From Pseudarthrobacter enclensis (GTDB taxonomy: Bacteria > Actinomycetota > Actinomycetes > Actinomycetales > Micrococcaceae), in NCBI RefSeq assembly GCF_030811655.1, contig NZ_JAUSRE010000014.1, positions 1-64,000 on the forward strand: a stretch of 64,000 nt of DNA. The letters are read 5' to 3'. The notes under the pieces are model-generated. The model ran no database searches and had not been told where the DNA came from. It saw nothing but the letters and a program-made list of their open reading frames with translations. Made by a program: the position numbers and the translations under genes. Positions 41,342 through 49,854 of the stretch are shown here, piece by piece. The first letter of the stretch is position 1. Every line of letters begins with the position of its first letter.

Positions 41342-42826
41342 CTAGTCCAGGAGCAGCGCGGGCTCTTCCAGGATGGCCGCGACGTCAGCCATGAAGCGGG
41401 CCGACAGATCACCATCCACCACCCGGTGGTCGAAGGATCCGCCCAGCGTGGTGATCCAGCGGGGAATCACCTCGCCGTCCAGGACCCAGGGTTTCTGCTT
41501 GATGGTTCCGAAGGCAACGATGGCCACCTCGCCGGGATTGATGATCGGAGTCCCCGTGTCAATGCCCAGCGCACCGATGTTGGTGATGGTGAGCGTCCCG
41601 CCCTGCATCTCCGCCGGCTGCGTTTTGCCGGCCCTGGCAGTGGTGGCCAGGTTGTTCAGCGCCAGCGCCAGCTCCTTCAGGGACAGGTCCTGGGCGTTCT
41701 TGATGTTCGGCACCATCAGGCCGCGCGGTGTGGCTGCGGCAATGCCCAGGTTCATGAAGTGCTTGACCTGGATCTCGGCGCTGCCGTCTCCGTTGTCCAC
41801 CCAGGCTGCGTTCACGCTGGGGTTGCGGGCGGCAGCCCAGATGACGGCCTTGGCCAGGATGAGGAGCGGGGAAACCTTGATGCCTTCAAAGTCACGGGAG
41901 GCCTTGAGCCGCTTGACGAACTCCATCGTGCGGCTGGCGTCGACGTCCACGAAGATGCTTACGTGCGGTGCAGCGAAGGCCGATTCCACCATTGCCTTGG
42001 CCGTGGCCTTGCGGACGCCCTTGACTGGAATCCGCTCCACCCTCTGGCCCTGCGGTTTTCCCGCCTTGCCCCAGAAGCCGTCCGCCTTGTCCAGTTCGGC
42101 ATCGCGCTGCGCCTGGTAGCTGACCAGGTCCTCACGGGTTACCTCGCCATGGGAACCGGTGGCGACGACGTCCGCAAGGTCGATGCCGAGGTCCCGGGCA
42201 ATCTTACGGACGGGCGGCTTGGCCAGGACGCGGTTGACCAGGCCGGTGATGGTGCCGCCGAAGGTGGGGCGGTTGTCGACGGCGGCCGCGGCGTCCGCGG
42301 ACACCGCGGCGGGGGTGCGGGGCTGGACGGGCTCCACCTGGGGGGCGTTCACCGTCACGGCGGACGCCGGACTGGCGGTGTTTGAGCCGGTCGAAATTCG
42401 CGGGCGCCGCTTGACGGCGTCGGCCTTGGGGCCTGAACCCACCAGCGGACCGCCGGCCGGGGCACTTCCGCCCGCACCGCCGTCGGGCGTTTCCTCCCCT
42501 GCGACGTCCTCCGGCAGCTTGCCGTACAGCGGCTGGGCCGGTGCCTTGGGGGCGGGGACATCCGCGGGCGTGGGGTCGCCGTCCACCTGGTCGGTGACGC
42601 TGATGATGGCGGTGCCGACGTCGACCGTCACTCCTTCCTCCACCAGCAGTTCGGTGACGGTCCCGGCAAACGGGGATGGCAGTTCCACGATGGACTTGGC
42701 GGTTTCGATCTCGCACAGGACGTCATTGATGGCGACGGCGTCACCCGGCTTGACCTTCCAGGAGACGATTTCCGCTTCGGTCAGGCCCTCGCCGACATCG
42801 GGCAGGTTGAACTTGTTCAGGGTCAT
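41342..42826 (-). CDS. 2-oxoacid dehydrogenase E2 (acyltransferase)
   Basis: This 494-residue protein is the E2 core of a branched-chain or pyruvate dehydrogenase complex. A single lipoyl domain (1-80) has the lipoylated Lys44 in [11 protein letters not shown] Pro/Ala-rich linker (about 95-200) precedes the E3/E1-binding domain ([20 protein letters not shown], about 215-240). The catalytic domain ends with the active-site His467 in DHRVVDG. It takes acyl groups from E1 to CoA. The ATG is 7 nt after the E1 beta stop. An E3 (lipoamide dehydrogenase) gene is not present here. Confidence 0.95.
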   Translation of the reverse strand: MTLNKFNLPDVGEGLTEAEIVSWKVKPGDAVAINDVLCEIETAKSIVELPSPFAGTVTELLVEEGVTVDVGTAIISVTDQVDGDPTPADVPAPKAPAQPLYGKLPEDVAGEETPDGGAGGSAPAGGPLVGSGPKADAVKRRPRISTGSNTASPASAVTVNAPQVEPVQPRTPAAVSADAAAAVDNRPTFGGTITGLVNRVLAKPPVRKIARDLGIDLADVVATGSHGEVTREDLVSYQAQRDAELDKADGFWGKAGKPQGQRVERIPVKGVRKATAKAMVESAFAAPHVSIFVDVDASRTMEFVKRLKASRDFEGIKVSPLLILAKAVIWAAARNPSVNAAWVDNGDGSAEIQVKHFMNLGIAAATPRGLMVPNIKNAQDLSLKELALALNNLATTARAGKTQPAEMQGGTLTITNIGALGIDTGTPIINPGEVAIVAFGTIKQKPWVLDGEVIPRWITTLGGSFDHRVVDGDLSARFMADVAAILEEPALLLD

Positions 42827-42833
42827 GGTGTCC

Positions 42834-43814
42834 TCAGTAGGAGAAGGCGCGGTCCAGCGCCTCCAGGATGCGGTCGATGTCCGGAAGGTAGTCTTCCTCC
42901 ACCTTGGCAACGGGGTACGGCATGTGGAAGCCGCCGACGCGGATCACCGGCGATTCAAGCGAGTGGAAGGCGCGTTCGCTGATGCGGGCTGCGATTTCGC
43001 CGCCGATCCCGCCGAACGTGGGCGCCTCATGCGCCACGATCAGGCGCCCGGTCTTCTGCACTGAGGCGGTGACGGTGTCGAAGTCGATCGGCGAGATGGA
43101 CCGCAGGTCGATGACCTCGACGCTCCGGCCGTCCTCCGCTGCGGCGTTGGCAGCCGCAAGTGCCACGGGAACCAGGGGGCCGTAGGCAACGACGGTTGCG
43201 TCCGTGCCTTCCCGCAGCACGTGCGCCTTGAAGGGGTCTTCCGCCGGGCCCTGGTCCTCGACGTCCACCTCGCCCTTGAGCCAATAGCGGCGCTTGGGTT
43301 CGAAAATGATCACCGGGTCCTGGCAGGCGACGGCCTGCTGGATCATCCAGTAGGCGTCGTGCGGGTTGGACGGTGTGATGATGCGCAGGCCGGCTGTATG
43401 GGCGAACAGTGCCTCCGGGGATTCGGAGTGGTGCTCCACTGACCCGATGCCGCCGCCGTAGGGAATCCGGATCACTACCGGCACTGTGAGGTTGCCGTGG
43501 CTGCGGGCGTGCATTTTTGCCAGCTGGGTGGTGATCTGGTTGAAGCCGGGGAAGACGAAACCGTCGAACTGGATCTCGCAGACGGGGCTGTATCCGCGCA
43601 GGGCCAGGCCGATTGCGGTTCCGATGATGCCGGATTCAGCCAGCGGGGTGTCCACCACGCGGTCCGGGCCGAACTCGCCGATCAGCCCGTCAGTGACGCG
43701 GTAAACGCCGCCCAGCGGGCCGATGTCCTCGCCCATCAACAGCGATTTGGGGTTGCCGGCCAGGGTGGCCCTGAGGCCTTCGTTGATGGCCTTGGCGATG
43801 GTCATGGTGGGCAT
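42834..43814 (-). CDS. 2-oxoacid dehydrogenase E1 beta subunit
   Basis: This 326-residue subunit pairs with E1 alpha to decarboxylate 2-oxoacids with thiamine diphosphate. Its start [20 protein letters not shown] and the segments [37 protein letters not shown] and [13 protein letters not shown] are typical. The start overlaps the E1 alpha stop (TGATG, 1 nt), indicating coupling. A downstream ATG at 43805 is a weaker alternative. Substrate preference between pyruvate and branched-chain 2-oxoacids cannot be read with certainty. Confidence 0.95.
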   Translation of the reverse strand: MPTMTIAKAINEGLRATLAGNPKSLLMGEDIGPLGGVYRVTDGLIGEFGPDRVVDTPLAESGIIGTAIGLALRGYSPVCEIQFDGFVFPGFNQITTQLAKMHARSHGNLTVPVVIRIPYGGGIGSVEHHSESPEALFAHTAGLRIITPSNPHDAYWMIQQAVACQDPVIIFEPKRRYWLKGEVDVEDQGPAEDPFKAHVLREGTDATVVAYGPLVPVALAAANAAAEDGRSVEVIDLRSISPIDFDTVTASVQKTGRLIVAHEAPTFGGIGGEIAARISERAFHSLESPVIRVGGFHMPYPVAKVEEDYLPDIDRILEALDRAFSY

Positions 43815-45046
43815 CAGTGGCCTGCCTTTGCTGCCTGTCCGGCGGTCTCTTCCCCGTCGGCGAATCCTGCACTGTACTCCTCGAACCACGCCAGTTCCTC
43901 GGCCACCAGGGGGTGCGCTTCGGCATAAACGTTGGCGAAGGACTGCCGGATGTCAGGGTTTTCCAGATCGTGGGCGGTCCGCCGGACATAGGCGGCGAGC
44001 TCGTCACCGTCGGCCTTGACCTTGGCAAAGAAGGCGTCGTCGGCCAGGCCTTCGGCACGCAGGTACTTCTCAAGCCTGGCCAGCGGATCCTTGGCCCGCC
44101 AGGCGTCCTCCTCCGCCGACTGGCGGTACTTGGTGGGATCATCGGCGGTGGTGTGCGCGCCCACCCTGTAGGTGAAGGCCTCGATCAGGACCGGTCCGTT
44201 GCCTTGGCGGGCATGCTCCAGCGCCCACTCCGTGACCGCGTGCACGGCAATGACGTCGTTGCCGTCCACCCGGATGCCGGGGAAGCCGTACCCCTTGGCA
44301 CGGTTGGAGAGGGGAACCCGGGTCTGGACGTTGGTGGGAACCGAGATGGCCCAGTGGTTGTTCTGGCAGAAGAACACGACGGGGGCCTTGTACGAGGAGG
44401 CGAAGACCATTGACTCGTGGACGTCGCCTTCCGAGCTGGCCCCATCGCCAAAGTAGGCGATCACCGCGGCATCTGGCTTCTGGCCTGCGCCGTCCGATGC
44501 CGCGGAGAGCTTCTGGTCCCGCTGGATGCCCATTGCATAGCCAACGGCGTGGAGGGTCTGTGCCGCCAGGACCAGCGTGTACAGGTGGAAGTTGGTGTCC
44601 TTGGGGTTCCAGCCGCCGTTGGACACTCCGCGGAACTGGCGCAGGAGCTCGGCAAGGTCCACGTTGCGGGTCAGTGCCACGCCGTGCTCACGGTACGTGG
44701 GGAAGATATAGTCCTGCGGCTGGCTGGCCCGGCCGGAGCCGATCTGCGCTGCTTCCTGTCCCGTAAGCGGCACCCACAGGGCCAACTGGCCCTGCCGCTG
44801 CAGGGCGGTTGCCTCGACGTCGAACCGGCGGATGGCAGCCATGTCGGCGTAGAGGCCGCGCAGGTCCTCAGGGGTGAGCTTGTCCGCATATCCGCTGAAC
44901 ACCGGATCAGTGCCCAGCTTTCCGTCAGGCGCGAGCAACTGCACCATCTGGGCCGGTGGCTCGCCCATGACGGCTTCAGCATCGGCTTCCCGCTGGTCGT
45001 CTACCGCTGTTCCGTCGAACTCGGTGGAAGGCAGATGAGTGCCCAT
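43814..45046 (-). CDS. 2-oxoacid dehydrogenase E1 alpha subunit
   Basis: This 410-residue subunit carries the thiamine-diphosphate motif GDGASSEGDVHES...NN (the second part CQNNHWAIS), and the phosphorylation-loop-like YRVGAHTTADDPTKYR. It forms the heterotetrameric E1 with the next gene. The ATG at 45046 has GAGGAG 6 nt upstream; the earlier open frame to 45118 runs through the palindrome and is rejected. It is the first gene of the E1 alpha-E1 beta-E2-PAP2 operon. Confidence 0.95.
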   Translation of the reverse strand: MGTHLPSTEFDGTAVDDQREADAEAVMGEPPAQMVQLLAPDGKLGTDPVFSGYADKLTPEDLRGLYADMAAIRRFDVEATALQRQGQLALWVPLTGQEAAQIGSGRASQPQDYIFPTYREHGVALTRNVDLAELLRQFRGVSNGGWNPKDTNFHLYTLVLAAQTLHAVGYAMGIQRDQKLSAASDGAGQKPDAAVIAYFGDGASSEGDVHESMVFASSYKAPVVFFCQNNHWAISVPTNVQTRVPLSNRAKGYGFPGIRVDGNDVIAVHAVTEWALEHARQGNGPVLIEAFTYRVGAHTTADDPTKYRQSAEEDAWRAKDPLARLEKYLRAEGLADDAFFAKVKADGDELAAYVRRTAHDLENPDIRQSFANVYAEAHPLVAEELAWFEEYSAGFADGEETAGQAAKAGH

Positions 45047-45065
45047 ACCGTTCTCCTCGCTTGCC

Positions 45066-45135
45066 GCATCCGGATGCAATGCAATGTCGCTGGGATATAT
45101 GCCGCAAACGGAATACATTCCGTTTGCGGCATATA
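45066..45135 (-). promoter_or_regulatory. 40-bp palindrome upstream of the E1-E2 operon
   Basis: Positions 45096-45114 and 45117-45135 are perfect inverted copies of 19 bp around a 2-bp centre; each arm reads TATATGCCGCAAACGGAAT. A 12-bp palindrome GCATCCGGATGC (45066-45077) lies between it and the Shine-Dalgarno. There is no T run, so a terminator is unlikely. It probably binds a dimeric or tetrameric repressor/activator of the operon. Confidence 0.75.
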
Positions 45136-45196
45136 CATTGGCTTACTGATCCTAACTTTATCTTCGGTAAGTAGCGGAAGGGCTACTTGTTAAGTG

Positions 45197-46315
45197 CTAG
45201 GAAGTTACGGGCGCCTTTGTATAGTCGGCACACAACTCAAGGAAGCGGGTATTCGCCTCGGGTTCACCGATGCTGACCCGGACGCCCTCTCCGGCGAAAG
45301 CCCGCACCGAGAGGGCACGCGCGCCTGCGAGCTCAGCGAAAGCTGCACTTTCAGCCCCGAGGGCAAGCCATACGAAGTTCCCCTGGGCATCCGGGATGGT
45401 CCATCCGAGCTTCCGAAGGCCCGCGGTTACGCGGTCCCGTTCGTCCACGAGTTTTTGTACCCTTTCCACAACCTGGGCGTAATTCTCAAGGGAAACAATT
45501 GCCGCTGATTCAGCGATCTGGGACACGGCGAAAGGGGTTGCCGCAACCCGAAGGTACTGGGTGAGTTCCGGGTGGGAGACGCTGTAACCGACGCGCAGCC
45601 CGGCCAGGCCGTGGGCTTTGGAGAACGTCCGGAGCACCACAACGTTGGGGTATTTGCGGTACAGGTCTATTCCGTCCACGGCGTCCTGCGCCCTGACGAA
45701 CTCCTGGTAGGCCTCGTCGATCACCACCACTACATCTGCCGGGACCGACCGGATGAAGGCCTCCGTTTCTGCTGCAGTGAGGGCCGGGCCGGTGGGGTTG
45801 TTGGGCGTGCAGAGGAGGATGACTTTGGTGCGGGCACTCACGGCGGCCGCCATGGCTTCCAGGTCGTGCCGCCCGTCCGGGGTCAAGGGGACGCGGACGC
45901 TCTCTGCCCCTGCCAGGCCCACGCTGATGGGGTATGCCTCGAACGAGCGCCAGGCATAGATGACTTCGTCGGCCTTGCCGTCGTCATTCTGGCCCGCAAA
46001 AGCTGCGAGGATCTGGTTCAGGGCGCCCAGGCTTCCGGCCCCCGTGACGATGTCACCGGCGGGAACGCCGAGGAACCCCGACAGCGCCGCACGGAGCTTG
46101 CTGCTCAGCGGGTCCGGGTAGCGGTTGAAGTCCGTCTGGTGTGAGATTGCATCGAGGACGGCCGGAATCGGCGGCAGCGGGTTCTCATTCGAGGACAGCT
46201 TGTAGCTGGCCAGTCCACTGACGGCGGCAGGCGGCTTTCCTGCCACGTAGCGGGGCAGGCGGCTCAGCACCGGGCGCGGCGGAACTCCGCCCGCCGCGGT
46301 CTCAGATGAAGTCAT
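45197..46315 (-). CDS. Histidinol-phosphate/aromatic aminotransferase family
   Basis: This 372-residue enzyme is a class I/II aminotransferase of the HisC/aromatic-Pat type. The substrate loop YKLSSNENPLPPIPAV, the PLP-Asp in VVVIDEAYQEF, and the Schiff-base Lys in RTFSKAHGLAGLRVGY are conserved. Adjacent genes are not histidine-biosynthetic, so it may be a second HisC-like enzyme acting on aromatic or branched-chain amino acids, feeding 2-oxoacids to the next operon. The ATG has TAGGCT (46323-46328) at 7 nt. The protein was trimmed from a longer frame. Confidence 0.88.
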   Translation of the reverse strand: MTSSETAAGGVPPRPVLSRLPRYVAGKPPAAVSGLASYKLSSNENPLPPIPAVLDAISHQTDFNRYPDPLSSKLRAALSGFLGVPAGDIVTGAGSLGALNQILAAFAGQNDDGKADEVIYAWRSFEAYPISVGLAGAESVRVPLTPDGRHDLEAMAAAVSARTKVILLCTPNNPTGPALTAAETEAFIRSVPADVVVVIDEAYQEFVRAQDAVDGIDLYRKYPNVVVLRTFSKAHGLAGLRVGYSVSHPELTQYLRVAATPFAVSQIAESAAIVSLENYAQVVERVQKLVDERDRVTAGLRKLGWTIPDAQGNFVWLALGAESAAFAELAGARALSVRAFAGEGVRVSIGEPEANTRFLELCADYTKAPVTS

Positions 46316-46418
46316 GGCCCCTAGCCTACTTCCAGCCCCTGCGGGGAGCGGGGGCTGGCCGGCTGAATTTGGTGGCCGGCGCCAGCCACGCGGCAGGACC
46401 ATATGGAAGCATAGTGGC

Positions 46419-46844
46419 ATGGGTTCGTTCCTCCTTCGGGTCATCGTTAATGCCGCAGCCCTCTGGCTGGCCAGCTGGGTCCTGCCGGGCATGGACATTT
46501 CCAGCACTGCGGCATCCGACGCGGTGGCCCGGAGCGGTATTTCACAGGACACCCAGACCGTCGGGGTTGTCCTGGCTTATCTCTTCATCGGCCTGATCTT
46601 CGGCGTCGTGAACGCGTTCGTGCGGCCGCTGGTGCGACTGCTTGCACTTCCCATCACCATCCTGACCCTTGGCCTTTTCGCGATCGTCATCAATGCAGCG
46701 ATGCTGTACCTGACGGCCTGGATCAGCAGTTACACCCCGGTGCACCTCACCATCGATTCGTTCTTCTGGACTGCCGTCCTGGCCGCAATCATCATTTCCC
46801 TGGTTTCACTGGTGGCGGGGTTGCTGCCGGGCGGCCGGCGCTGA
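46419..46844 (+). CDS. Phage holin superfamily IV (DUF) membrane protein
   Basis: This 141-residue protein has four hydrophobic segments and the pattern VVNAFVRPLVRLLALPITILTLGLF, typical of the 4-TMS 'mycobacterial phage holin superfamily IV' group (PF04020). Most members are cellular, not phage, and their function is unknown. The ATG follows GGAAG at a loose spacing. It is divergent from the aminotransferase gene. No phage genes are nearby. Confidence 0.85.
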   Translation: MGSFLLRVIVNAAALWLASWVLPGMDISSTAASDAVARSGISQDTQTVGVVLAYLFIGLIFGVVNAFVRPLVRLLALPITILTLGLFAIVINAAMLYLTAWISSYTPVHLTIDSFFWTAVLAAIIISLVSLVAGLLPGGRR

Positions 46845-47037
46845 CCTTCCTCCAAGGGCCTGCCCGTCTGAGTACGCGTGCGCCCGGAAACAGGTACCCA
46901 ACAGGTGCCGGTCCCCGTTACAGCTCTCCAAATTCCAGTACCGGCCACCCATGACCCTGCAGCGGCCTGCCTTCTAGGCTGCAAGCCGGGCCGGCAAATG
47001 GCCCGTACTGTCAGTTCCGGAATTTTGGGGGCCACAC

Positions 47038-47949
47038 ATGAAGCCCATAAAGACCCTGCTCGCTGCCTGCCTGCTTCTTGCCTGGCCAGGGGCCCCGGCC
47101 TGCGCAGATGCCGGGGCCGGCAGCACGGCGCCCCTGGCCGCGGTGCTGGGCAACGACATCTCCTGGCCCCAATGCGGCGGCGATCTTCCTGCCCCCTCTG
47201 CCTTCGCGGTGGTGGGCGTCAATGGAGGGCGGCCGGACACAGTCAACCCGTGCCTGGCTGCCCAGCTTGCCTGGGCGGACCAAAGCGTGGATCCACAGGG
47301 GGCCAAGCAGGCTGCTGTATACGTGAACACTGCAGCCCCAGGGCCGGCGGAGTCCCTGTGGTGGCCCGCAAACAACACCTACCAAAGCGTGGAAATCGCG
47401 AATCCTTACGGGATGTGCGGCGGGGATGCCTCTCCGGCCTGCGCGTTCATCCATGGCTACGCCATGGCGTCCAGCGCCGCGGCCGCCCTGAAGGATGCGG
47501 GCGGCAATGCCATGCGGCAGATGTGGTGGCTGGACGTCGAAACCGGTAACAGCTGGCAATGGGACAAGGCAGTCAATACGGCGGAGCTGGAGGGCATGAC
47601 CGCTTATCTGCAGGGGGCAGGGGCCGAAGTGGGCATCTACTCCTCTGGATACCAGTTCAATGAAATTGTGGGCGACGTCAGTCCGCGCAGCAACCTGTAC
47701 AACCTCCAGAACTGGCTGGCGGGCGCCTACTCCGCAGAGTCAGCGCAGGAGTATTGCGCTGCCGCCCCTTTGACCCCGGGTGGAACCGTCACCACCACGC
47801 AGTTCACGGCAGACGACCTGGACTATGACTACCGCTGCCCTGCCCCCGCCCCGGCACCGGCTCCATCACCGGCTGCCCAGCCGGCTCCTGCACCGGACAA
47901 GACGCGCTCGAATCTGTATGCCGAACTGCACGCCGCCCAAATCTCGTAA
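47038..47949 (+). CDS. Secreted GH25-like/DUF1906-type protein
   Basis: This 303-residue exported protein has a signal peptide (1-23, ACA|DA site). The mature part begins with GNDISWPQCGG, followed by AFAVVGVNGG and WWLDVETGNSW. This is the pattern of actinobacterial GH25-like TIM-barrel proteins, where the acidic residues after beta strands would be catalytic in true muramidases. Six Cys outside the signal peptide could form disulfides. A Pro/Ala-rich linker (about 262-288) precedes a short C-terminal tail. Possible role in cell-wall turnover, but catalytic residues are not fully verifiable. Confidence 0.75.
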   Translation: MKPIKTLLAACLLLAWPGAPACADAGAGSTAPLAAVLGNDISWPQCGGDLPAPSAFAVVGVNGGRPDTVNPCLAAQLAWADQSVDPQGAKQAAVYVNTAAPGPAESLWWPANNTYQSVEIANPYGMCGGDASPACAFIHGYAMASSAAAALKDAGGNAMRQMWWLDVETGNSWQWDKAVNTAELEGMTAYLQGAGAEVGIYSSGYQFNEIVGDVSPRSNLYNLQNWLAGAYSAESAQEYCAAAPLTPGGTVTTTQFTADDLDYDYRCPAPAPAPAPSPAAQPAPAPDKTRSNLYAELHAAQIS

Positions 47950-48009
47950 GTCCAGCTGCCGGGGGCGGACTGGGTCAGCTGCAGCCGGAATTTTCTGCAG
48001 GCTGGTCAT

Positions 48010-49386
48010 TTACCGGGCACCCGGCTGCGGCCGTCCGGAAAAGGGGTCACGGCGATCCTTGGGAGCCGGGGGCGGCGGGGTCCTGGACAGGGAGAAACGG
48101 GTGGCAGTGACAGCACCGCCCGCGCCCAGGACAGCACCCAGCGCCGCCGTGGACTGGACCAGCGACGGGTCTTTGCTGAGACCTACCTGGCGGGCCGCCT
48201 CCTCGTAGCCACCGAGGCGATGCCCGGGCCCCAGGCCCGCATCTTCCCCATCAGGGGTAGTCACCGGGTTGGTCATGGTGACTGTCACCGTGTCCCGGGC
48301 ATCCGGATTCGGAGCTCCGTCTGCGCCGGGGACCCAGTCCGCTTCATGCTCCAGATGCAGGGAACTCACCCCCGTTCCCGGTGTAATTCCGCCGACCGGT
48401 GATCCTGCAGTCAGCACGTACCGGACATCGTAAGTACGGAGGAAACGCGGATCGGCAGCGAGGTTCATGGCATGGATGCCGCCCTGGCTGTAACCCACCG
48501 CTACCACTGGGGCCCCCTGCTTGGCACCGGCGGCCTCGAGTGCCTCAAGGACGGCGGCATTCACTTCGGAGGAACCATAAAGCATTCCTTCGGCGATGCC
48601 TGCTTCATCGAACGGGTTGGAACCACCCGCTTGAATGCCTGCGGGCTCGGTGCCGGGGATGATAACGACGTAAGCGGTTTCCGCTCCGTTTGGCACCTCG
48701 AGGACTTCCATGAAGCCGGGGCCGCGTGCCTCTATCTGTCGTATCCGCGCCAGCAGGCCCGACGGCGAAGCCTCAAGTTCCACTGCCACTTCGTCTTCGC
48801 GCTGCACCCCGATGTGCCTCGGCCTGAAACCCGAGGCGAGGCCAAACACGGCATCCCGCACCCACGGGTTACGTGCAATGTTGGCTTTCATCACCGAAGC
48901 CCGCGCGCCGAGCTGGTTCACGAGCCATTCGACGGTTTGCCCGTCGGCGGCCTTGGAGGCGAGGATCACGAGAGCCGAACGCAGGAGCTCAGGCGGGCTG
49001 CGGTAGCCGAAGAACCGTCCGGCAGCAGCGCGGTCTTCGGCGTTCTCATAGTCCAGGATGCAACTGCGGACCCCGGCGCTGATCCGCTGCATTTCAGTGC
49101 GGACAGTCCGCAGCGCCCACCCGCTGTCCCGCACGCTTGCCACATGGCCCACATCTGACCACGCAGCCTGGTGGTCCACCCGGCACAGCTCGTCCAGGAT
49201 CCGCCCGGCCTCCTCCTCAGCCCGCAGGAGGTCCTGTGCCAGCCATTCGAGCTTTTCGGCACCTGCAGTAAGTTCCTCAAGCTGCACACTGATGCCGGAT
49301 GTGCCGCCGCGCACGCTGAGGCTGCCATCCCGGGAAGGGCCGTAGAGCCTGATGCCCCCATCTCCCGGCGGAGGCGCGGCGCTCAT
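48010..49386 (-). CDS. Alpha/beta hydrolase with WXG100-like helical N-terminus
   Basis: This 458-residue protein has an N-terminal helical region (about 30-125) containing DHQAAWSDVGHV in the helix turn and a YENAE motif (Tyr113-x3-Glu117) that resembles the YxxxD/E export signal of type VII secretion substrates. Residues about 228-370 are an alpha/beta-hydrolase domain with nucleophile Ser300 in VGYSQGG. The Asp/His of the triad are likely in EHEADWVPG and GHRLGG. No signal peptide is seen. The gene overlaps the small WXG100-like gene by 4 nt. Confidence 0.75.
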   Translation of the reverse strand: MSAAPPPGDGGIRLYGPSRDGSLSVRGGTSGISVQLEELTAGAEKLEWLAQDLLRAEEEAGRILDELCRVDHQAAWSDVGHVASVRDSGWALRTVRTEMQRISAGVRSCILDYENAEDRAAAGRFFGYRSPPELLRSALVILASKAADGQTVEWLVNQLGARASVMKANIARNPWVRDAVFGLASGFRPRHIGVQREDEVAVELEASPSGLLARIRQIEARGPGFMEVLEVPNGAETAYVVIIPGTEPAGIQAGGSNPFDEAGIAEGMLYGSSEVNAAVLEALEAAGAKQGAPVVAVGYSQGGIHAMNLAADPRFLRTYDVRYVLTAGSPVGGITPGTGVSSLHLEHEADWVPGADGAPNPDARDTVTVTMTNPVTTPDGEDAGLGPGHRLGGYEEAARQVGLSKDPSLVQSTAALGAVLGAGGAVTATRFSLSRTPPPPAPKDRRDPFSGRPQPGAR

Positions 49387-49688
49387 CCTGGCCAGCCGGA
49401 AGGAGCGAGTGGCCGGGCGCCGTCTTCCTGGGCCCGCCGTGCCACCGCGCGTCCCGCTTCCTCCAGCCGGTCGAGCGCACGGCGCAGGCTGGCTGCCTGA
49501 TGGGCAACAGCATCCCGGTATGCCCGGCCAGCCGGAGATTGCCAGTCGAGCATCTGGATGTCCTGGAACCCGCCAAGCACCTTTTCCACCCCGGCGCTGC
49601 AGGACGCAAGACGTCCCGAGAGCGACTGCAGCTGGGCCGCCAGCTGCTGCGGGCTGCCCCCTGTCCCGTCCATCAGACCATTCCCCAT
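49383..49688 (-). CDS. Small WXG100-like helical protein
   Basis: This protein of about 101 residues is two helices joined by LDWQSPAGRAY, comparable to the W-x-G turn of ESX proteins; here it is W-Q-S. Starts are possible at 49688 (MGNGLMDG) or 49673 (MDG). The C-terminus has no clear YxxxD/E. Its 3' end overlaps the lipase-like gene by 4 nt (ATGA), so the pair is coupled, like EsxA/effector pairs. No ESX core genes are in the window. Confidence 0.65.
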   Translation of the reverse strand: MGNGLMDGTGGSPQQLAAQLQSLSGRLASCSAGVEKVLGGFQDIQMLDWQSPAGRAYRDAVAHQAASLRRALDRLEEAGRAVARRAQEDGARPLAPSGWPG

Positions 49689-49854
49689 GCCAGCTTCCCG
49701 TCCCGGCCCTTCCGGCCAGGTGATCCTCCTGGCCCTGCTGCTTCCAACGCTAGGGGCGCGCCCCACGCGCGGTAAGTGCCGACGTCGGCTATGTGGACAA
49801 GTAACGTGGACCCCGCGCTTAAGGCGCCGCCAGACTTCATGAAAGAATCAGTAC

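Noticed and set aside
45096..45135. Terminator of the upstream aminotransferase
   Set aside because: The 40-bp palindrome has no T run and lies close to the next start; an operator is more likely.
46419..46844. Prophage remnant based on the holin-family hit
   Set aside because: The family is mostly cellular and no other phage gene is nearby.
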